Part shown: piece by piece, positions 8,901-17,859 of the stretch
Layout: every line of letters starts with the position of its first letter
How positions within the stretch are numbered: position 1 is the stretch's first letter
From: Oscillospiraceae bacterium
Lineage (GTDB): Bacteria; Bacillota; Clostridia; Oscillospirales; Ruminococcaceae
Reading direction: 5' to 3'
Assembly (NCBI GenBank): GCA_017472965.1
Contig: JAFUNR010000056.1
Coordinates: 1-44,532 of the forward strand
Length of the DNA: 44,532 nt
The notes under the pieces: generated by a model
Seen by the model: the letters and a program-made list of their open reading frames with translations, nothing else
Databases searched by the model: none
Told to the model about the DNA's origin: nothing
Translations under genes and position numbers: made by a program

Positions 8901-9335
8901 GTGCTGTATCTGCTCAGTGATCCGGCGCCGGCCTCCGATGAGAAAAAGAGCGTTTTCTCCGTGGACGGCATCGTACTGGATGACGAAGCCGTACTGCTGG
9001 GTATGGATGCAGACGGCAGCGGCCGCTGGCTGCCGGAAGGGGTAAAGATCGTGGATGACCGTCCCGTGGGCGACAAGCTGGTCAGTCTTGCCATGCTGGG
9101 CAGCATTGCCCGCCGGCTGGAGGAGCTTATCGTGCAGATGGCGGACAACCTTTACAGCGGCGATATTGCCGCACAGCCGCTGCGCCACAGCAAAGAGCAT
9201 ATTCTTCGGTGCGGCACCTGTGATTACCGCACCATCTGCCGCCACCGGGACGGCGAAAACGAAACAGAGGTGCCGCGCGGGATCTGGAAAACCATCCTCT
9301 TTGGCGAAGATGAGAAAAAGGAGGCGAAGCCATGA
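5994..9335 (+). CDS. addB: ATP-dependent helicase/deoxyribonuclease subunit B
   Basis: 1113 residues. Subunit B of the AddAB helicase-nuclease that resects double-strand breaks for RecA-mediated repair. The start is MLQFIVGRAGTGKTT with a Walker A at residues 7-14, as in AddB; an in-frame upstream extension has no family resemblance and was rejected. The C-terminal nuclease carries VVDYKTG (Asp926, Lys928). The iron-sulphur cluster cysteines are Cys772 in YYECRFGYF and Cys1073, Cys1076 and Cys1082 in RCGTCDYRTIC, the arrangement known for AddB. GGGAGAG upstream is a fair ribosome site. It overlaps addA by four bases (ATGA), so the two are co-translated. All-family length; nothing broken. Confidence 0.96.
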   Translation: MLQFIVGRAGTGKTTRVWQAIREHAAAGRRSLLLVPEQFASTADLTGYLQLGDELHSFLKVCSFRSLTGMVEDRFGGGALQDISDAGRMVLMRRTLSQLGEQIVYFHRSRRSARFCADCTEVLQQLKYCGVAPELLETAAGGAGAGRARRLRELALIYRAYEEARDRTGLEPVDRISRAAGRVQPDFWAGTALFVDGFGEFTAPETALLRHAIAYAEQVTVTLTCPDDDFGAHRFTVFSPAAATGRYLRTMAAQAGVQESPAIVLRGNRRTLHPALAAAEEFLACGAVQQAAGAKTAGAETAGTQPAPADAGLTDGILCCAADGIYEEAMFAAARCAALGRAGVPYEQITVLCRDPAVYLPALQHAFALYEVPLFTGSTVSAEYAPMAVFLRAALGIAKNGLTGDGLLALLKTGLCSASEAALSALENYVYTWNPRAADWRMPFTQNPAGMDAGEPDEAALHLLELANSLRAHIVPAAESFRAECGKTGRSLSAALYHLLLRVGAQETVENWINDESAQGLGGFDSARMWQTVIGFLDEMAGLLGDEEITPAEYDDLLCTLLRSAEIGQAPHTQNQVQLAAADRVRLDNPDHILVLGLNEGIFPAPIGDSPLLTNDDRAQLSALGAPLSGDYENMVLREQMHLYRALTGARRSLMLSWLDKKNGVPQSVCAPVQQLCAALGLAVRNPTTEELALTPDAALELLCARWREDSPLTAALRRALEADPRTSPRLRTLTAAEQDTAFHVQDTGALRTLLGSSMTVSPSRMESYYECRFGYFLQYVLGVRPRPRAELGIPQSGTLVHWLMETLLTDFPALEGLSDEQLDAQVRCRIVAYAAEKLPGQSGRRFEYLLQRIGDNAVRLLLHIRDELAQGRFVPRAFEQPIGREEGIPPLEFTGSSGQKIRIIGTVDRVDTMEQNGRIWLRVVDYKTGSKSFSLDDVCFGINTQMLLYLFTLTKNGREKFGEATPAGVLYLLSDPAPASDEKKSVFSVDGIVLDDEAVLLGMDADGSGRWLPEGVKIVDDRPVGDKLVSLAMLGSIARRLEELIVQMADNLYSGDIAAQPLRHSKEHILRCGTCDYRTICRHRDGENETEVPRGIWKTILFGEDEKKEAKP

Positions 9336-12300
9336 GCCGGCAGTGGACCCCCGAACAGAAGCAGGCCATCGATGACCGCGGCGGCGCGCTGCTGCTTGCC
9401 GCCGCTGCAGGCAGCGGCAAGACCGCCGTACTGACCCAGCGGGCGGTGGAACTGATCGCCGATGAAACCGCCGGCATCACCGCTGACCGGCTGCTGATCG
9501 TCACCTTTACCAACGCCGCAGCCGCCGAGCTGCGCCAGCGCATGGCTGCCGCACTGGATGAAAAGCTGGCCGCCGCCCCCGGCAGCATCTGGCTGAAGCA
9601 GCAGAAGCTGCTGCTGGGCCGCGCTGCCATCTGCACGGTGGACAGCTTTTGCATCGACCTTTTGACCCAGCATTTCACCGAGACCGATCTGCCCGGCGAT
9701 TTCACCGTCATCAAAGCCGCCGAGGAAGAGACCCTGCAGCAGGAGGCGCTGGCCGAAGCCCTGGAGGAGGCCTATGAAAACGCCGCGTTCCGGCAGTTTG
9801 CCTCGCTGTACGGCAAGGCCCGCAGCGATGCCGCCGCTGCGGATGCGGTACTGCGGCTGTACGATATCGCCCGCTCCATGGCCGAGCCGGAGCGCTGGTG
9901 GCGCAGCCTTGCCGACGATTACCGGGTGATGAGCTCCCCCGCCGACACCCGCTGGGGCAAAGAGCTGCTGACCGATGCCGCCCTGCAGCTGGAAGCGGCG
10001 CATACCCGGCTTGCCCATGCACTGGCGCTTTCGCAGGAGGATGCGGATCTTGCCAAAATCACCGAGGTGCTGCAGGCGGAACTGGCTCAGGCCGACCGCA
10101 TTCACGAGGCCGTGACCGCCTGTGACTGGCAGCTGGCCTGTGAGCGCTGCCGGGCCGCCGTCTTTGCACGGTTTCCCGCCGTCCGCAAGGGTGATGCTCA
10201 AATCAAAGGCCGCATCAAAGAGCTGCGCGGCGAGTGCAAAGATATGGTGACCGGTCTTGCCAAAAAGATCTTTATTACGGACGAGGAGGAATTCCGTGCC
10301 GAGCAGGCGATCTGCCTGCCCATGGTGGAGGCCCTGAGCACCGCCGTACAGCGGTTTTCCGCGCTACTTTTCGAGAAAAAGCTGGAACTGAAAGCCTTTT
10401 CCTTTGACGATTTCGAGCATGCCGCCCTGCGCCTGCTGCAGAATGAGGACGGCAGCCGCACCCCCCTTGCGCAGGAGCTTGGCGAACGCTGGGCTACGGT
10501 GATGGTAGATGAATATCAGGACACCAACGACCTGCAGGACAGACTGTACCGGATGCTGGCACGGCCCGATGGTTCCAACCTGTTTTTCGTGGGCGATGTC
10601 AAGCAGAGCATCTACGGCTTCCGTGAAGCAAAACCGGAATGCTTCATCGCCAAAAAGGATACCTTTGCCCCCTATGACGGGCAGCAGTATCCTGCCTCCA
10701 TCCTGCTCAACCGGAATTTCCGCTCCACCGCATCGGTCCTGCACGCCATCAACGATCTGTTTGAGCCGGTCTTTTGCCGTGGAGTCGGCGGTGTGGACTA
10801 CACCTGCGGCGAGCAGCTGGTTCCAGGGCTTGGCGAGACTGCGCTGGAGGAGCCGGTACGCATCGTCATCACCGAAAACGATGCCGCCGGTGCAAACGAT
10901 GCCGAAACCGTGGCGCAGCTGATCGCCGATATGCTGGCCGGGGGCACCCCCGTGCGGGACGGCGCGGGGACCCGTCCCTGCCGCCCCGGGGATTTCTGTA
11001 TTCTGATGCGTGCCCCCGGCGCCAAAGGCCGGCTTTACACCGAAACGCTGGAGCGCCGCGGCATCGGCGCCATGTGCCGCGCCGAGGACGAGCTGCTGAG
11101 CGATATGCAGGTACAGCTGCTGCTGTGCTTTCTGCGGGTACTGGATAACCCCGGTCAGGATATCCCCCTCACCGCGCTGCTGCTGTGCCCCGTATACGGC
11201 TTTTCGCCGGACGATCTGACCGCCGTGCGCCTTGCATGCCGCAAGGGCACGCTCTACGCCGCACTGCTGCGCTGCTGCGGCGAGGACGGTGAAAGCGCTG
11301 CAGCGGACGACCTTGCCGCACGCATTCGCGCGTTTCTTGCCTCGCTGCGCACACTGCGCCGCCGTGCACTGGGTATGCCGGTGCAGGAGATCTGTGCCAT
11401 GCTGCTGTACGAAACCGGCCTTTACCACCTGGCAGGGGCCCTGCCCGGCGGCGAGAGCAGTCAGCAGAACCTGCGCACCTTTCAGAGCGTTTGCGGCGAA
11501 TACGCCGGCAGCGGCGGGCTTTCCGGCTTTCTGCGGCTGGTGGATGCCTGCAGCAAAAACGGCCGTCCGCTTGCCGACAGCCGCGGCACAGGCAGCGCTG
11601 CCGACCGGGTACAGCTGATGAGCATCCACTCCAGCAAGGGGCTGGAATTCCCCATCGTCATTCTGGCCGATGCCGCTCACGGCTTCAACACACGGGATAT
11701 CTACGGCAATCTGCTGCGGCACAGTGAGCTGGGCGTGGGATTCAAATTGCAGACAGTCGGCACACGCACGCTGGTGCCCACACTGGCGCTGCGGGCCATC
11801 GCTTCCCGCATGCAGCGGGATACGGCAGACGAGGAGATGCGCCTTTTGTATGTGGCGCTGACCCGTGCAAGGGACAGGCTGATCCTTTCGTGGTGTGAGA
11901 AAAAGCCGCTTTCCTCTTTCAATGAATGCGCCCTGACGCTGGATGTATGCAAAAAACCCGACCTGTACGCACTGCGCACCGCGCCCTCCATGAGCCACTG
12001 GCTGCTGCTGGCGCTGCTGCGCCACCCCGATGCCGCCCTGATGCGGCAGCTGAGCGGCTGGGAGGATCTGAACCCCCGGCTGGATACGGCGGGACATTTC
12101 ACCGTGGATTTGTGTGCCGCCGCGGAGACTGCGGAGGAAGTCTGCACCGCCGTGAGCCGCACCGCACAGCCCGATGCGGAGCTTACTGCCGCCCTGCAAA
12201 GGAATTTTGCGCAGCAGCCCTCTGCCGCTGCGCCGCTGCCGGTCAAGGTGAGCGTTTCGGCGCTGAGTCACAAAAACGCCGCGCCGGTACTGGAAAAGCC

Positions 12301-12832
12301 GGCCTTCCTGCTCAAAGAGGGCATGACTGCCGCCCAGCGGGGTACGGCGCTGCACCGTTTTCTGCAGCTGGCGGATCTTGCCGCTGCACGGCGGGACAGC
12401 AAAGCCGAACTGGCGCGGCTGGTGGACGGCGGCTACATCGCTCCCGATGCCGCCCGTGCCATCGACCGGCAGGTGCTGCAGCGCTTTCTGCAAAGCGAGC
12501 TGCTGGCGCGGATGCTGGCCGCCCCCGTGCTTTTGCGGGAGTATGAATTCATCAGCCGCATCCCTGCCGCGCTCGCCGCACAGCAGCCGGAGGCCGGCGC
12601 ACAGGACACCGTCTTTCTGCTGGGCATCGCCGACTGCGTGCTGCTGTACGGCGATACCGCCGAGCTGGTGGATTATAAAACCGACCGCGGCAAGACCCCG
12701 CAGCAATTTCTGGATGCCTACGCCGCCCAGCTGGCGCTGTACCGGGATGCCATCGAAAAAAGGCTGAAGGTCACTGTGACACGCAGCGTCATCTACAGCT
12801 TTGAGCTGGGGCAGGAGATCGTAATACCCTGA
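9332..12832 (+). CDS. addA: ATP-dependent helicase/nuclease subunit A
   Basis: 1166 residues, superfamily 1 (UvrD/Rep-like) helicase plus RecB-type nuclease, partner of AddB. Visible motifs: Q-motif WTPEQKQAI at the start, Walker A AAAGSGKT at 24-31, Walker B VDEYQDTND (Asp393, Glu394), motif III GDVKQSIYGFR, motif V SIHSSKGLEFP, motif VI YVALTRARDRL, and the nuclease motif ELVDYKTDRG (Asp1114, Lys1116) near the C-terminus. AAGGAGG lies 9 bases before the ATG, inside the end of addB. A strong terminator follows directly, closing the addBA unit. Confidence 0.97.
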   Translation: MSRQWTPEQKQAIDDRGGALLLAAAAGSGKTAVLTQRAVELIADETAGITADRLLIVTFTNAAAAELRQRMAAALDEKLAAAPGSIWLKQQKLLLGRAAICTVDSFCIDLLTQHFTETDLPGDFTVIKAAEEETLQQEALAEALEEAYENAAFRQFASLYGKARSDAAAADAVLRLYDIARSMAEPERWWRSLADDYRVMSSPADTRWGKELLTDAALQLEAAHTRLAHALALSQEDADLAKITEVLQAELAQADRIHEAVTACDWQLACERCRAAVFARFPAVRKGDAQIKGRIKELRGECKDMVTGLAKKIFITDEEEFRAEQAICLPMVEALSTAVQRFSALLFEKKLELKAFSFDDFEHAALRLLQNEDGSRTPLAQELGERWATVMVDEYQDTNDLQDRLYRMLARPDGSNLFFVGDVKQSIYGFREAKPECFIAKKDTFAPYDGQQYPASILLNRNFRSTASVLHAINDLFEPVFCRGVGGVDYTCGEQLVPGLGETALEEPVRIVITENDAAGANDAETVAQLIADMLAGGTPVRDGAGTRPCRPGDFCILMRAPGAKGRLYTETLERRGIGAMCRAEDELLSDMQVQLLLCFLRVLDNPGQDIPLTALLLCPVYGFSPDDLTAVRLACRKGTLYAALLRCCGEDGESAAADDLAARIRAFLASLRTLRRRALGMPVQEICAMLLYETGLYHLAGALPGGESSQQNLRTFQSVCGEYAGSGGLSGFLRLVDACSKNGRPLADSRGTGSAADRVQLMSIHSSKGLEFPIVILADAAHGFNTRDIYGNLLRHSELGVGFKLQTVGTRTLVPTLALRAIASRMQRDTADEEMRLLYVALTRARDRLILSWCEKKPLSSFNECALTLDVCKKPDLYALRTAPSMSHWLLLALLRHPDAALMRQLSGWEDLNPRLDTAGHFTVDLCAAAETAEEVCTAVSRTAQPDAELTAALQRNFAQQPSAAAPLPVKVSVSALSHKNAAPVLEKPAFLLKEGMTAAQRGTALHRFLQLADLAAARRDSKAELARLVDGGYIAPDAARAIDRQVLQRFLQSELLARMLAAPVLLREYEFISRIPAALAAQQPEAGAQDTVFLLGIADCVLLYGDTAELVDYKTDRGKTPQQFLDAYAAQLALYRDAIEKRLKVTVTRSVIYSFELGQEIVIP

Positions 12833-12836
12833 TTCC

Positions 12837-12885
12837 AAAAGGGCGTGTTGTAAAATTTCCATTTTGCAGCACGCCCTTCTTTTTT
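12837..12885 (+). terminator. Intrinsic terminator after addA
   Basis: AAGGGCGTG pairs with CACGCCCTT across an AT-rich centre that can also pair (AAAAT with ATTTT), followed by CTTTTTT. It separates addBA from the pyruvate kinase promoter. Confidence 0.88.
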
Positions 12886-12895
12886 CGCCTTTGCA

Positions 12896-12925
12896 TTGAC
12901 AGAAAATTGTGGTATACTATATTAT
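12896..12925 (+). promoter_or_regulatory. Promoter of pyk
   Basis: Consensus -35 TTGACA at 12896-12901. The -10 may be TATATT (12918-12923, 16-base spacer) or TATTAT (12920-12925, 18-base spacer). A TATACT at 12913 could pair instead with TTGCAT at 12891. Confidence 0.7.
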
Positions 12926-12987
12926 GGAATAAAGTTTGATGTACAGGCCGGTTTTTCCGTTCTGATCAAGTCAAAGGAGATACTTTC

Positions 12988-14403
12988 ATGCGCAAAACCA
13001 AAATCGTCTGCACCGTCGGTCCCGCCTGCGAGGATGCCGCCACCCTGTCGGCCATGATCCGCGCCGGCATGAATGTGGCTCGGCTGAATTTTTCCCACGG
13101 CACCCACGAGCAGCATCAGCAGAAGATCGATCTGCTCAAGCAGGTGCGGGAGGATCTGGGCGTTCCGCTGGCCATCATGCTGGATACCAAGGGGCCGGAA
13201 TACCGCATCCGCACCTTTGAAAACGGCAGCGTGGAGCTTACGGAGGGGCAGACCTTCACCTTCACCACCGATCAGAGCATTATCGGCGACAATACCCGCG
13301 TGGCCGTGAGCTACGAGGGCATGACGGCGGATCTGGCTGTGGGCGATACCATTCTGGTAAATAACGGCCTGCTGGTATTCCGGGTGGACAGCCTTTCCGG
13401 CGCCGAGGCCGTCTGCACCGTGCTGGAGGGCGGCATTATGTCTGACCGCAAGAGCATGGCCTTCCCCGGCAAGGTCCTCAAGCAGGTGTACCTGAGCGAG
13501 CAGGATAAGGCTGACCTGCTGTTCGGAATCCGCAACGATGTGGATTTCATCGCCTGCTCCTTTGTCTCCAGCCGGCAGGATCTGCTGGATGTGAAGGAAT
13601 TCCTGAATGCCAACGGCGGCGGGCATATCGACATCATCGCCAAGATCGAAAACCGCTCCGGCGTGGAGAACATCGAGGAGATCTGCGCCGAGTGCAACGG
13701 CATTATGGTCGCCCGCGGTGATCTGGGCGTGGAGATCCCCTACGAGGAGCTGCCCGCCATCCAGAAGCTGCTCATCGACAAATGCCGGCTGCTGGGCAAA
13801 CGGGTGATCACCGCCACCGAAATGCTGGAGAGCATGATCCACAATGTACGCCCCACCCGGGCCGAAATCTCCGATGTGGCCAACGCCGTGTACGACGGCA
13901 CCAGCGCCATCATGCTTTCGGGCGAGACCGCCGCCGGTGAGCACCCTGTGCTTGCGGTGGAGGCTATGGCCCGCATTGCCGAGCGCACCGAGACCACCAT
14001 CAACTACGAAAAACGGTTCCGCCAGTCCGAGTTCCGCATCCGCAGCACGGTGGATGCGCTTTCCCACGCCACCTGCGGCATGGCCATCGATATCGGCGCC
14101 GCCGCCATCGCGGTGTGCACCCTTTCCGGCATGACCGCCCGCATGGTATCCCGTTTCCGCCCGCCGGTGGATATCACCGGCCTGACCACCGATGAGCGCA
14201 CCTGGCGGCGGCTGGCGCTTTCCTGGGGCGTGACCCCGGTACTGTGCGAGATGTTCAACTCCACCGATGTGCTGTTTTACACCGCCAAAAATCTGACAAA
14301 ACAGACCCTTGGTCTGAAAAAAGGCGACCGTCTGATGCTGACCGGCGGCATCACCAACGGATGCTCCGGCAACACCGACATCATCAAGCTGGAAACTGTC
14401 TGA
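12988..14403 (+). CDS. pyk: Pyruvate kinase
   Basis: 471 residues. Final step of glycolysis, phosphoenolpyruvate + ADP to pyruvate + ATP. The sequence is diagnostic: KTKIVCTVGP at the start, ARLNFSHG near 31-38, LDTKGPEYRI, IIAKIENRSGVENI, the catalytic GIMVARGDLGVEIP, then MLESM, PTRAEISDVANAVYDGTSA and MLSGETAAGEHP, with an allosteric C-terminal domain. It is the short bacterial form; the extra PEP-utiliser domain of Bacillus pyruvate kinase is absent. The DTKGPE box is followed by YRIR rather than the usual IRTG, a small deviation. AAAGGAGA lies 7 bases before the ATG. No terminator separates it clearly from the downstream aminopeptidase 72 bases away, so they may be cotranscribed. Confidence 0.98.
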   Translation: MRKTKIVCTVGPACEDAATLSAMIRAGMNVARLNFSHGTHEQHQQKIDLLKQVREDLGVPLAIMLDTKGPEYRIRTFENGSVELTEGQTFTFTTDQSIIGDNTRVAVSYEGMTADLAVGDTILVNNGLLVFRVDSLSGAEAVCTVLEGGIMSDRKSMAFPGKVLKQVYLSEQDKADLLFGIRNDVDFIACSFVSSRQDLLDVKEFLNANGGGHIDIIAKIENRSGVENIEEICAECNGIMVARGDLGVEIPYEELPAIQKLLIDKCRLLGKRVITATEMLESMIHNVRPTRAEISDVANAVYDGTSAIMLSGETAAGEHPVLAVEAMARIAERTETTINYEKRFRQSEFRIRSTVDALSHATCGMAIDIGAAAIAVCTLSGMTARMVSRFRPPVDITGLTTDERTWRRLALSWGVTPVLCEMFNSTDVLFYTAKNLTKQTLGLKKGDRLMLTGGITNGCSGNTDIIKLETV

Positions 14404-14475
14404 GCCCTGCAAAAAGAGAAAAAGCCGTTCTTCCCAAAAATCAAATAAAACAAAACATACCGGAGGAAACTCACC

Positions 14476-15711
14476 ATGAATCAGGAAGCCATCCGCAAAT
14501 ACGCCCGCTTTGCCGTGCGCATGGGCAGCGCCGTGCAGCCCGGCGAGACCCTTATCATCAACGCCCCCATCCACACCGCCGCCTTTGCCCGCCTGTGCGC
14601 CGAGGAGGCCTACGCCGCAGGCGCACGCGAAGTCGTGGTGCACTACAGTGACGAGCAGCTGGCCCGTATGCGTATGGCATACGCCGCCGAGGAAGCGCTG
14701 GATGATGTCAAGCCCTGGATCCAGGACAGCTATACCAGCTACATGAAGCACCCCTCCGGCGCCTGTATGCTCTCCATTTCCAGCGCCGATCCCGAGATCT
14801 ACAAGGGCATCGATGCCGCCCGCATCGACCGCGCCGCCCGGGCACGCGCCATGGCCATGACGGAATACTACAAGTATGTGATGAGCAATCAGGCCAAGTG
14901 GACCATCGTTGCCATCCCCAGCCCCAGCTGGAGCGCCAAGGTATTCCCCGGTCTGCCGGCGGAGGAAGCTGAGGAAAAGCTGTGGGAGGCCATCTTCTCG
15001 GTGTGCCGTATCGATGAGAATGATCCTGTGGAAAACTGGCAGGCCCCGCTGCACACCATGCACAGCCGTGCCGACTGGCTGAACAGTCTGCAGCTGGATG
15101 CGCTGCACATCACCAGCGCCAACGGCACCGATCTGACCATCGGCCTGCCCAAAAACCACATCTGGGCCGGCGGCAGCGAATTCTCGCCCAAGGGGGTGGA
15201 GTTCCTTGCCAATATCCCCACGGAAGAAGTTTTTACCGCACCGGATGCCCGCCGCACCGAGGGCGTTGTATACAGCACCAAGCCCTATGTTTTCAACGGC
15301 AGCCTGATCGAGGATTTCTGGGTGCGCTTTGAAGGCGGCCGCGTGGTGGAATACCACGCCGAAAAGCGGGAGGATCTGCTGGGCATGCTGGTCTCCATGG
15401 ATGAGGGCGCTGCCCGTCTGGGCGAGATCGCTCTGGTGCCCGCCACCAGCCCCATCAACCGCAGCGGCATCCTGTTCTACAACACTCTGTTCGATGAAAA
15501 CGCCTCCTGCCACATCGCCTTCGGCAAGGCGTACCCCGTCTGCGTGCAGGGCGGCAGCGATATGACCGCCGAAGAGCTGGATGCAGCCGGCATCAACCAG
15601 TCCAACACCCATCAGGATGTGATGGTGGGTGCCGAGGATACCAACATCGACGGCATCACCGCCGACGGCCGCATCATCCCCGTGTTCCGCGGCGGCGTCT
15701 GGGCGGAGTGA
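14476..15711 (+). CDS. M29-family (AmpS/PepS/aminopeptidase II) metallo-aminopeptidase
   Basis: 411 residues, the normal size for thermophilic-aminopeptidase (M29) enzymes that release N-terminal residues from peptides in the cytoplasm using two metal ions. Family hallmarks seen: VQPGETLIINAP at the start, NGTDLTIGL in the middle, EFSPKGVEFLANIPTEEVFTAPD, and the C-terminal metal-site blocks SGILFYNTLFDENASCHIAFG and SNTHQDVMVGAED. CGGAGGAAAC precedes the ATG. It follows pyk by 72 bases and ends at a bidirectional terminator. Substrate preference cannot be told from sequence. Confidence 0.93.
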   Translation: MNQEAIRKYARFAVRMGSAVQPGETLIINAPIHTAAFARLCAEEAYAAGAREVVVHYSDEQLARMRMAYAAEEALDDVKPWIQDSYTSYMKHPSGACMLSISSADPEIYKGIDAARIDRAARARAMAMTEYYKYVMSNQAKWTIVAIPSPSWSAKVFPGLPAEEAEEKLWEAIFSVCRIDENDPVENWQAPLHTMHSRADWLNSLQLDALHITSANGTDLTIGLPKNHIWAGGSEFSPKGVEFLANIPTEEVFTAPDARRTEGVVYSTKPYVFNGSLIEDFWVRFEGGRVVEYHAEKREDLLGMLVSMDEGAARLGEIALVPATSPINRSGILFYNTLFDENASCHIAFGKAYPVCVQGGSDMTAEELDAAGINQSNTHQDVMVGAEDTNIDGITADGRIIPVFRGGVWAE

Positions 15712-15748
15712 TCGCCTTCCGCATATTGCCAAACACCTTCCATACGCC

Positions 15749-15786
15749 AAAAAACCGCCGCTGCCAAATGACAGCGGCGGTTTTTG
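15749..15786. terminator. Bidirectional terminator between aminopeptidase and serine hydrolase genes
   Basis: AAAACCGCCGCTG pairs with CAGCGGCGGTTTT around a short loop, with an A-run before and a T-run after, so it can stop transcription from both converging genes. Confidence 0.92.
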
Positions 15787-15800
15787 TATGGGTAAAGCCC

Positions 15801-16898
15801 TCAGGTGCGCTGCCCGGTGTACTCCTGCACGGCGGCAGCATAAAATGCACGGCGCAGCGCAAACCAGCGGCTGCGCTCCCGGCCGAAGTGCACCGCATTG
15901 GTCAGCACCACGCCCCACACGCCGGCAGCGGCATCCACATACAGAGAGGTTCCGGTAAAGCCGGTATGTCCCCAGCTGCCGGCGGAAAGCCCCTCGCCGC
16001 CGTGGAATGTCCCCGCCGCACCCCGCAGCTGCAGCGCAAGACCGCGGCTTTCGGCAAGGCCGGGGGTGTAGTCTTTCAGCATGGCCGCGGCAGTTTCCGG
16101 CCGCAGGAAAGCTTCTTCGCCTTTCACCGGCACAAGTCCCTTCTGCCCCAGCATGGCAGCAAAGCGCTCCATATCCGCCAGCGCGGAAAATACACCCGCA
16201 TTGCCGGAAACACCTCCCAGAAACGCAGCATTTTCATCGTGCACCGTGCCGCAGATACAGCGTCCGTGCGGGTTGGGCCATTCGGTGGCGGCGATGTCCG
16301 TATATCCCTTCTCCTGCGGGCAGTAGCACGTATTGCGCATACCCAGAGGCTCAAACACCCACCGCTGTGCCAGCACATCCAGCGGCGCACCCGCTGCCTT
16401 TTCCAGCACCCGCTGCAGCAAAATAAAACCGAGACAGGAATAGTACACCTGTTCTCCCGGCATACAGACAGGTGCAGAGAGCAGGATCGCCTTTGCCGCA
16501 TCTGCCGGACACCCGCAGCACTCCCACAGCGGGATGCCCGGCGCAAAACCGCCGGTGTGGGTCAGCAGCTGCCGCAGCGTCACCTGCCGCCGCACCTGCC
16601 ACAGGGCGGCATCCGGACAATCCGATGCCAAAAAATACTTCTCCAGCGGGTCGTCCGGGCCGATCACACCGCACTGCATCAGCCGCAGCGCCGTCATACC
16701 CGTGGCCGTCACCTTGCTCAGCGAGGCCAGATCCCACAGTGTATCCGGTGTGACGGGCAGCTTTTCACCATGCACCTGTCGGTGCCCGAAAAAGCCGCGC
16801 GCCAGCACGGTATCCCCCACGCCGACCGCCGCTGCCGCCCCGGGGATGACCCCATCCTCCACACCCTGCTGCAGCAGGGAAAAAGTCTTTTCAAACAT
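15801..16898 (-). CDS. Beta-lactamase-fold serine hydrolase (class C/esterase type)
   Basis: 365 residues. Belongs to the beta-lactamase/DD-peptidase/esterase EstB superfamily. The nucleophile motif SLSK (Ser59, Lys62) is clear; the second motif, normally Y-x-N, reads YYSC (Tyr153 to Cys155); HTGG near 113-116 and a GHTGFTGTSL block near the C-terminus are typical. No signal peptide is visible, so it is probably cytoplasmic, which argues against a role in antibiotic resistance and for an esterase or peptidase. It has its own consensus promoter and ends at the bidirectional terminator. The ribosome site is modest (AGGCGGG). Confidence 0.88.
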   Translation of the reverse strand: MFEKTFSLLQQGVEDGVIPGAAAAVGVGDTVLARGFFGHRQVHGEKLPVTPDTLWDLASLSKVTATGMTALRLMQCGVIGPDDPLEKYFLASDCPDAALWQVRRQVTLRQLLTHTGGFAPGIPLWECCGCPADAAKAILLSAPVCMPGEQVYYSCLGFILLQRVLEKAAGAPLDVLAQRWVFEPLGMRNTCYCPQEKGYTDIAATEWPNPHGRCICGTVHDENAAFLGGVSGNAGVFSALADMERFAAMLGQKGLVPVKGEEAFLRPETAAAMLKDYTPGLAESRGLALQLRGAAGTFHGGEGLSAGSWGHTGFTGTSLYVDAAAGVWGVVLTNAVHFGRERSRWFALRRAFYAAAVQEYTGQRT

Positions 16899-16924
16899 CG
16901 CCGGTCCCGCCTTTCGTTTTTTTC

Positions 16925-16953
16925 ATTGTACCGCGCCGGATGTGCTGTGTCAA
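16925..16953 (-). promoter_or_regulatory. Promoter of the 15801-16898 serine hydrolase
   Basis: Minus strand: -35 TTGACA (complement of 16948-16953), 17-base spacer, -10 TACAAT (complement of 16925-16930), about 30 bases before the start codon. Confidence 0.88.
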
Positions 16954-16984
16954 TCCGTGCGCCCGCTCCCGATGCCGCGCCTCC

Positions 16985-17800
16985 TCAGCCTTTTCCCTCC
17001 TGCTTTTCACGGATCCGCCTGCTGGGAGGACAGCCCACCTTTTTCCGGAACACCTTTGAAAAATAAAGCGCATCGCCATACCCGCAGGCATACGCGATCT
17101 CCGAAACGGATCGCCAGCCCTCATCGATCAGTCTCAGTGCATACTGTATCCGCAGGTTGTTGACATACTGCGTAAAGCCGATCTGCATATTTTTCTTAAA
17201 AAGAAACGACAGATATTTTTCCGTATAAGAAAAGATATCCGCTACCCGCTGCAGCGACATTCCCTGCTCCCGGAAATGTCCGTTGATATACTCCGTGATC
17301 ATCCGGAACATCTTTTCCGTATCGTCCCTGTGCTCTGCCGCCGGCACGCCGCTGAGGAAGGACAGTGTGTACAAAAGCACGCTCTCTGTCAGAAAATTGG
17401 CATTCACACCGCTGCAGCGCGAGATGGCCGAAAACCAGAATTCCGTCACCTGCGCCATGCCTGTATACACCGGCGAATCGTATCCGATGCCCATCTGCTC
17501 CAGCAGTGCCCCTGCACAGGAGCCGAAAAAGCTGATATACATATACCGCAGCTCCCCCTGCGCCGCAAGCTCAAACGGACATCCGGGAAACGAAAAGAAC
17601 ACATCGCCCGCGCCGACACGGTATTCCTTTCCGCACATCCGCAGCACCGCTGCGCCACCGGTCACCAGATGCAGATAATACAGCGGATGGAGAAACGGCT
17701 GCCGAAGCGTTTCATGCTCTGTTTCATACACAAAATGCACGGTCTGCAGATCGTCCGTGTAGTTTTTTGCCGGCATGAACCGGCAGATGCTCTCACTCAT
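16985..17800 (-). CDS. AraC-family transcriptional regulator
   Basis: 271 residues from the chosen ATG (complement of 17798-17800), which has AAGGAGG 8 bases upstream; a longer in-frame start 31 codons upstream lacks a ribosome site. The N-terminal half is a cupin-type effector-binding domain (HPLYYLHLVTGGAAVLRM, then GDVFFSFPGCPFEL). The C-terminal about 100 residues form two helix-turn-helix units, with ISYACGYGD-like SEIAYACGYGDALYFSKVF being the family signature. Such regulators usually activate sugar-use genes in response to a small ligand. It diverges from the EamA permease/oxidoreductase pair and sits at the edge of the carbohydrate cluster, so it is the obvious candidate regulator. 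Ligand unknown. Confidence 0.93.
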   Translation of the reverse strand: MSESICRFMPAKNYTDDLQTVHFVYETEHETLRQPFLHPLYYLHLVTGGAAVLRMCGKEYRVGAGDVFFSFPGCPFELAAQGELRYMYISFFGSCAGALLEQMGIGYDSPVYTGMAQVTEFWFSAISRCSGVNANFLTESVLLYTLSFLSGVPAAEHRDDTEKMFRMITEYINGHFREQGMSLQRVADIFSYTEKYLSFLFKKNMQIGFTQYVNNLRIQYALRLIDEGWRSVSEIAYACGYGDALYFSKVFRKKVGCPPSRRIREKQEGKG

Positions 17801-17859
17801 CGGCGACCCCTCCTTTTTTACTATCATCGCTTCTTTTTCACCGAAAATCAAGACCTTCC

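Noticed and set aside
6282-9245. Very long open frame on the minus strand opposite addB (987 codons)
   Set aside because: It lies wholly antisense to a gene with clear helicase-nuclease motifs. High G+C and biased third positions open the opposite frame. No family resemblance or ribosome site was seen.
12922-15918. Long minus-strand open frame opposite pyk and the M29 aminopeptidase (998 codons)
   Set aside because: Shadow of two unmistakable plus-strand genes. It also runs through the pyk promoter.
15801-16898. Antibiotic-resistance beta-lactamase
   Set aside because: The SxxK fold is present, but there is no signal peptide, and the Y-x-N asparagine is replaced by cysteine, so an intracellular esterase or peptidase is likelier.
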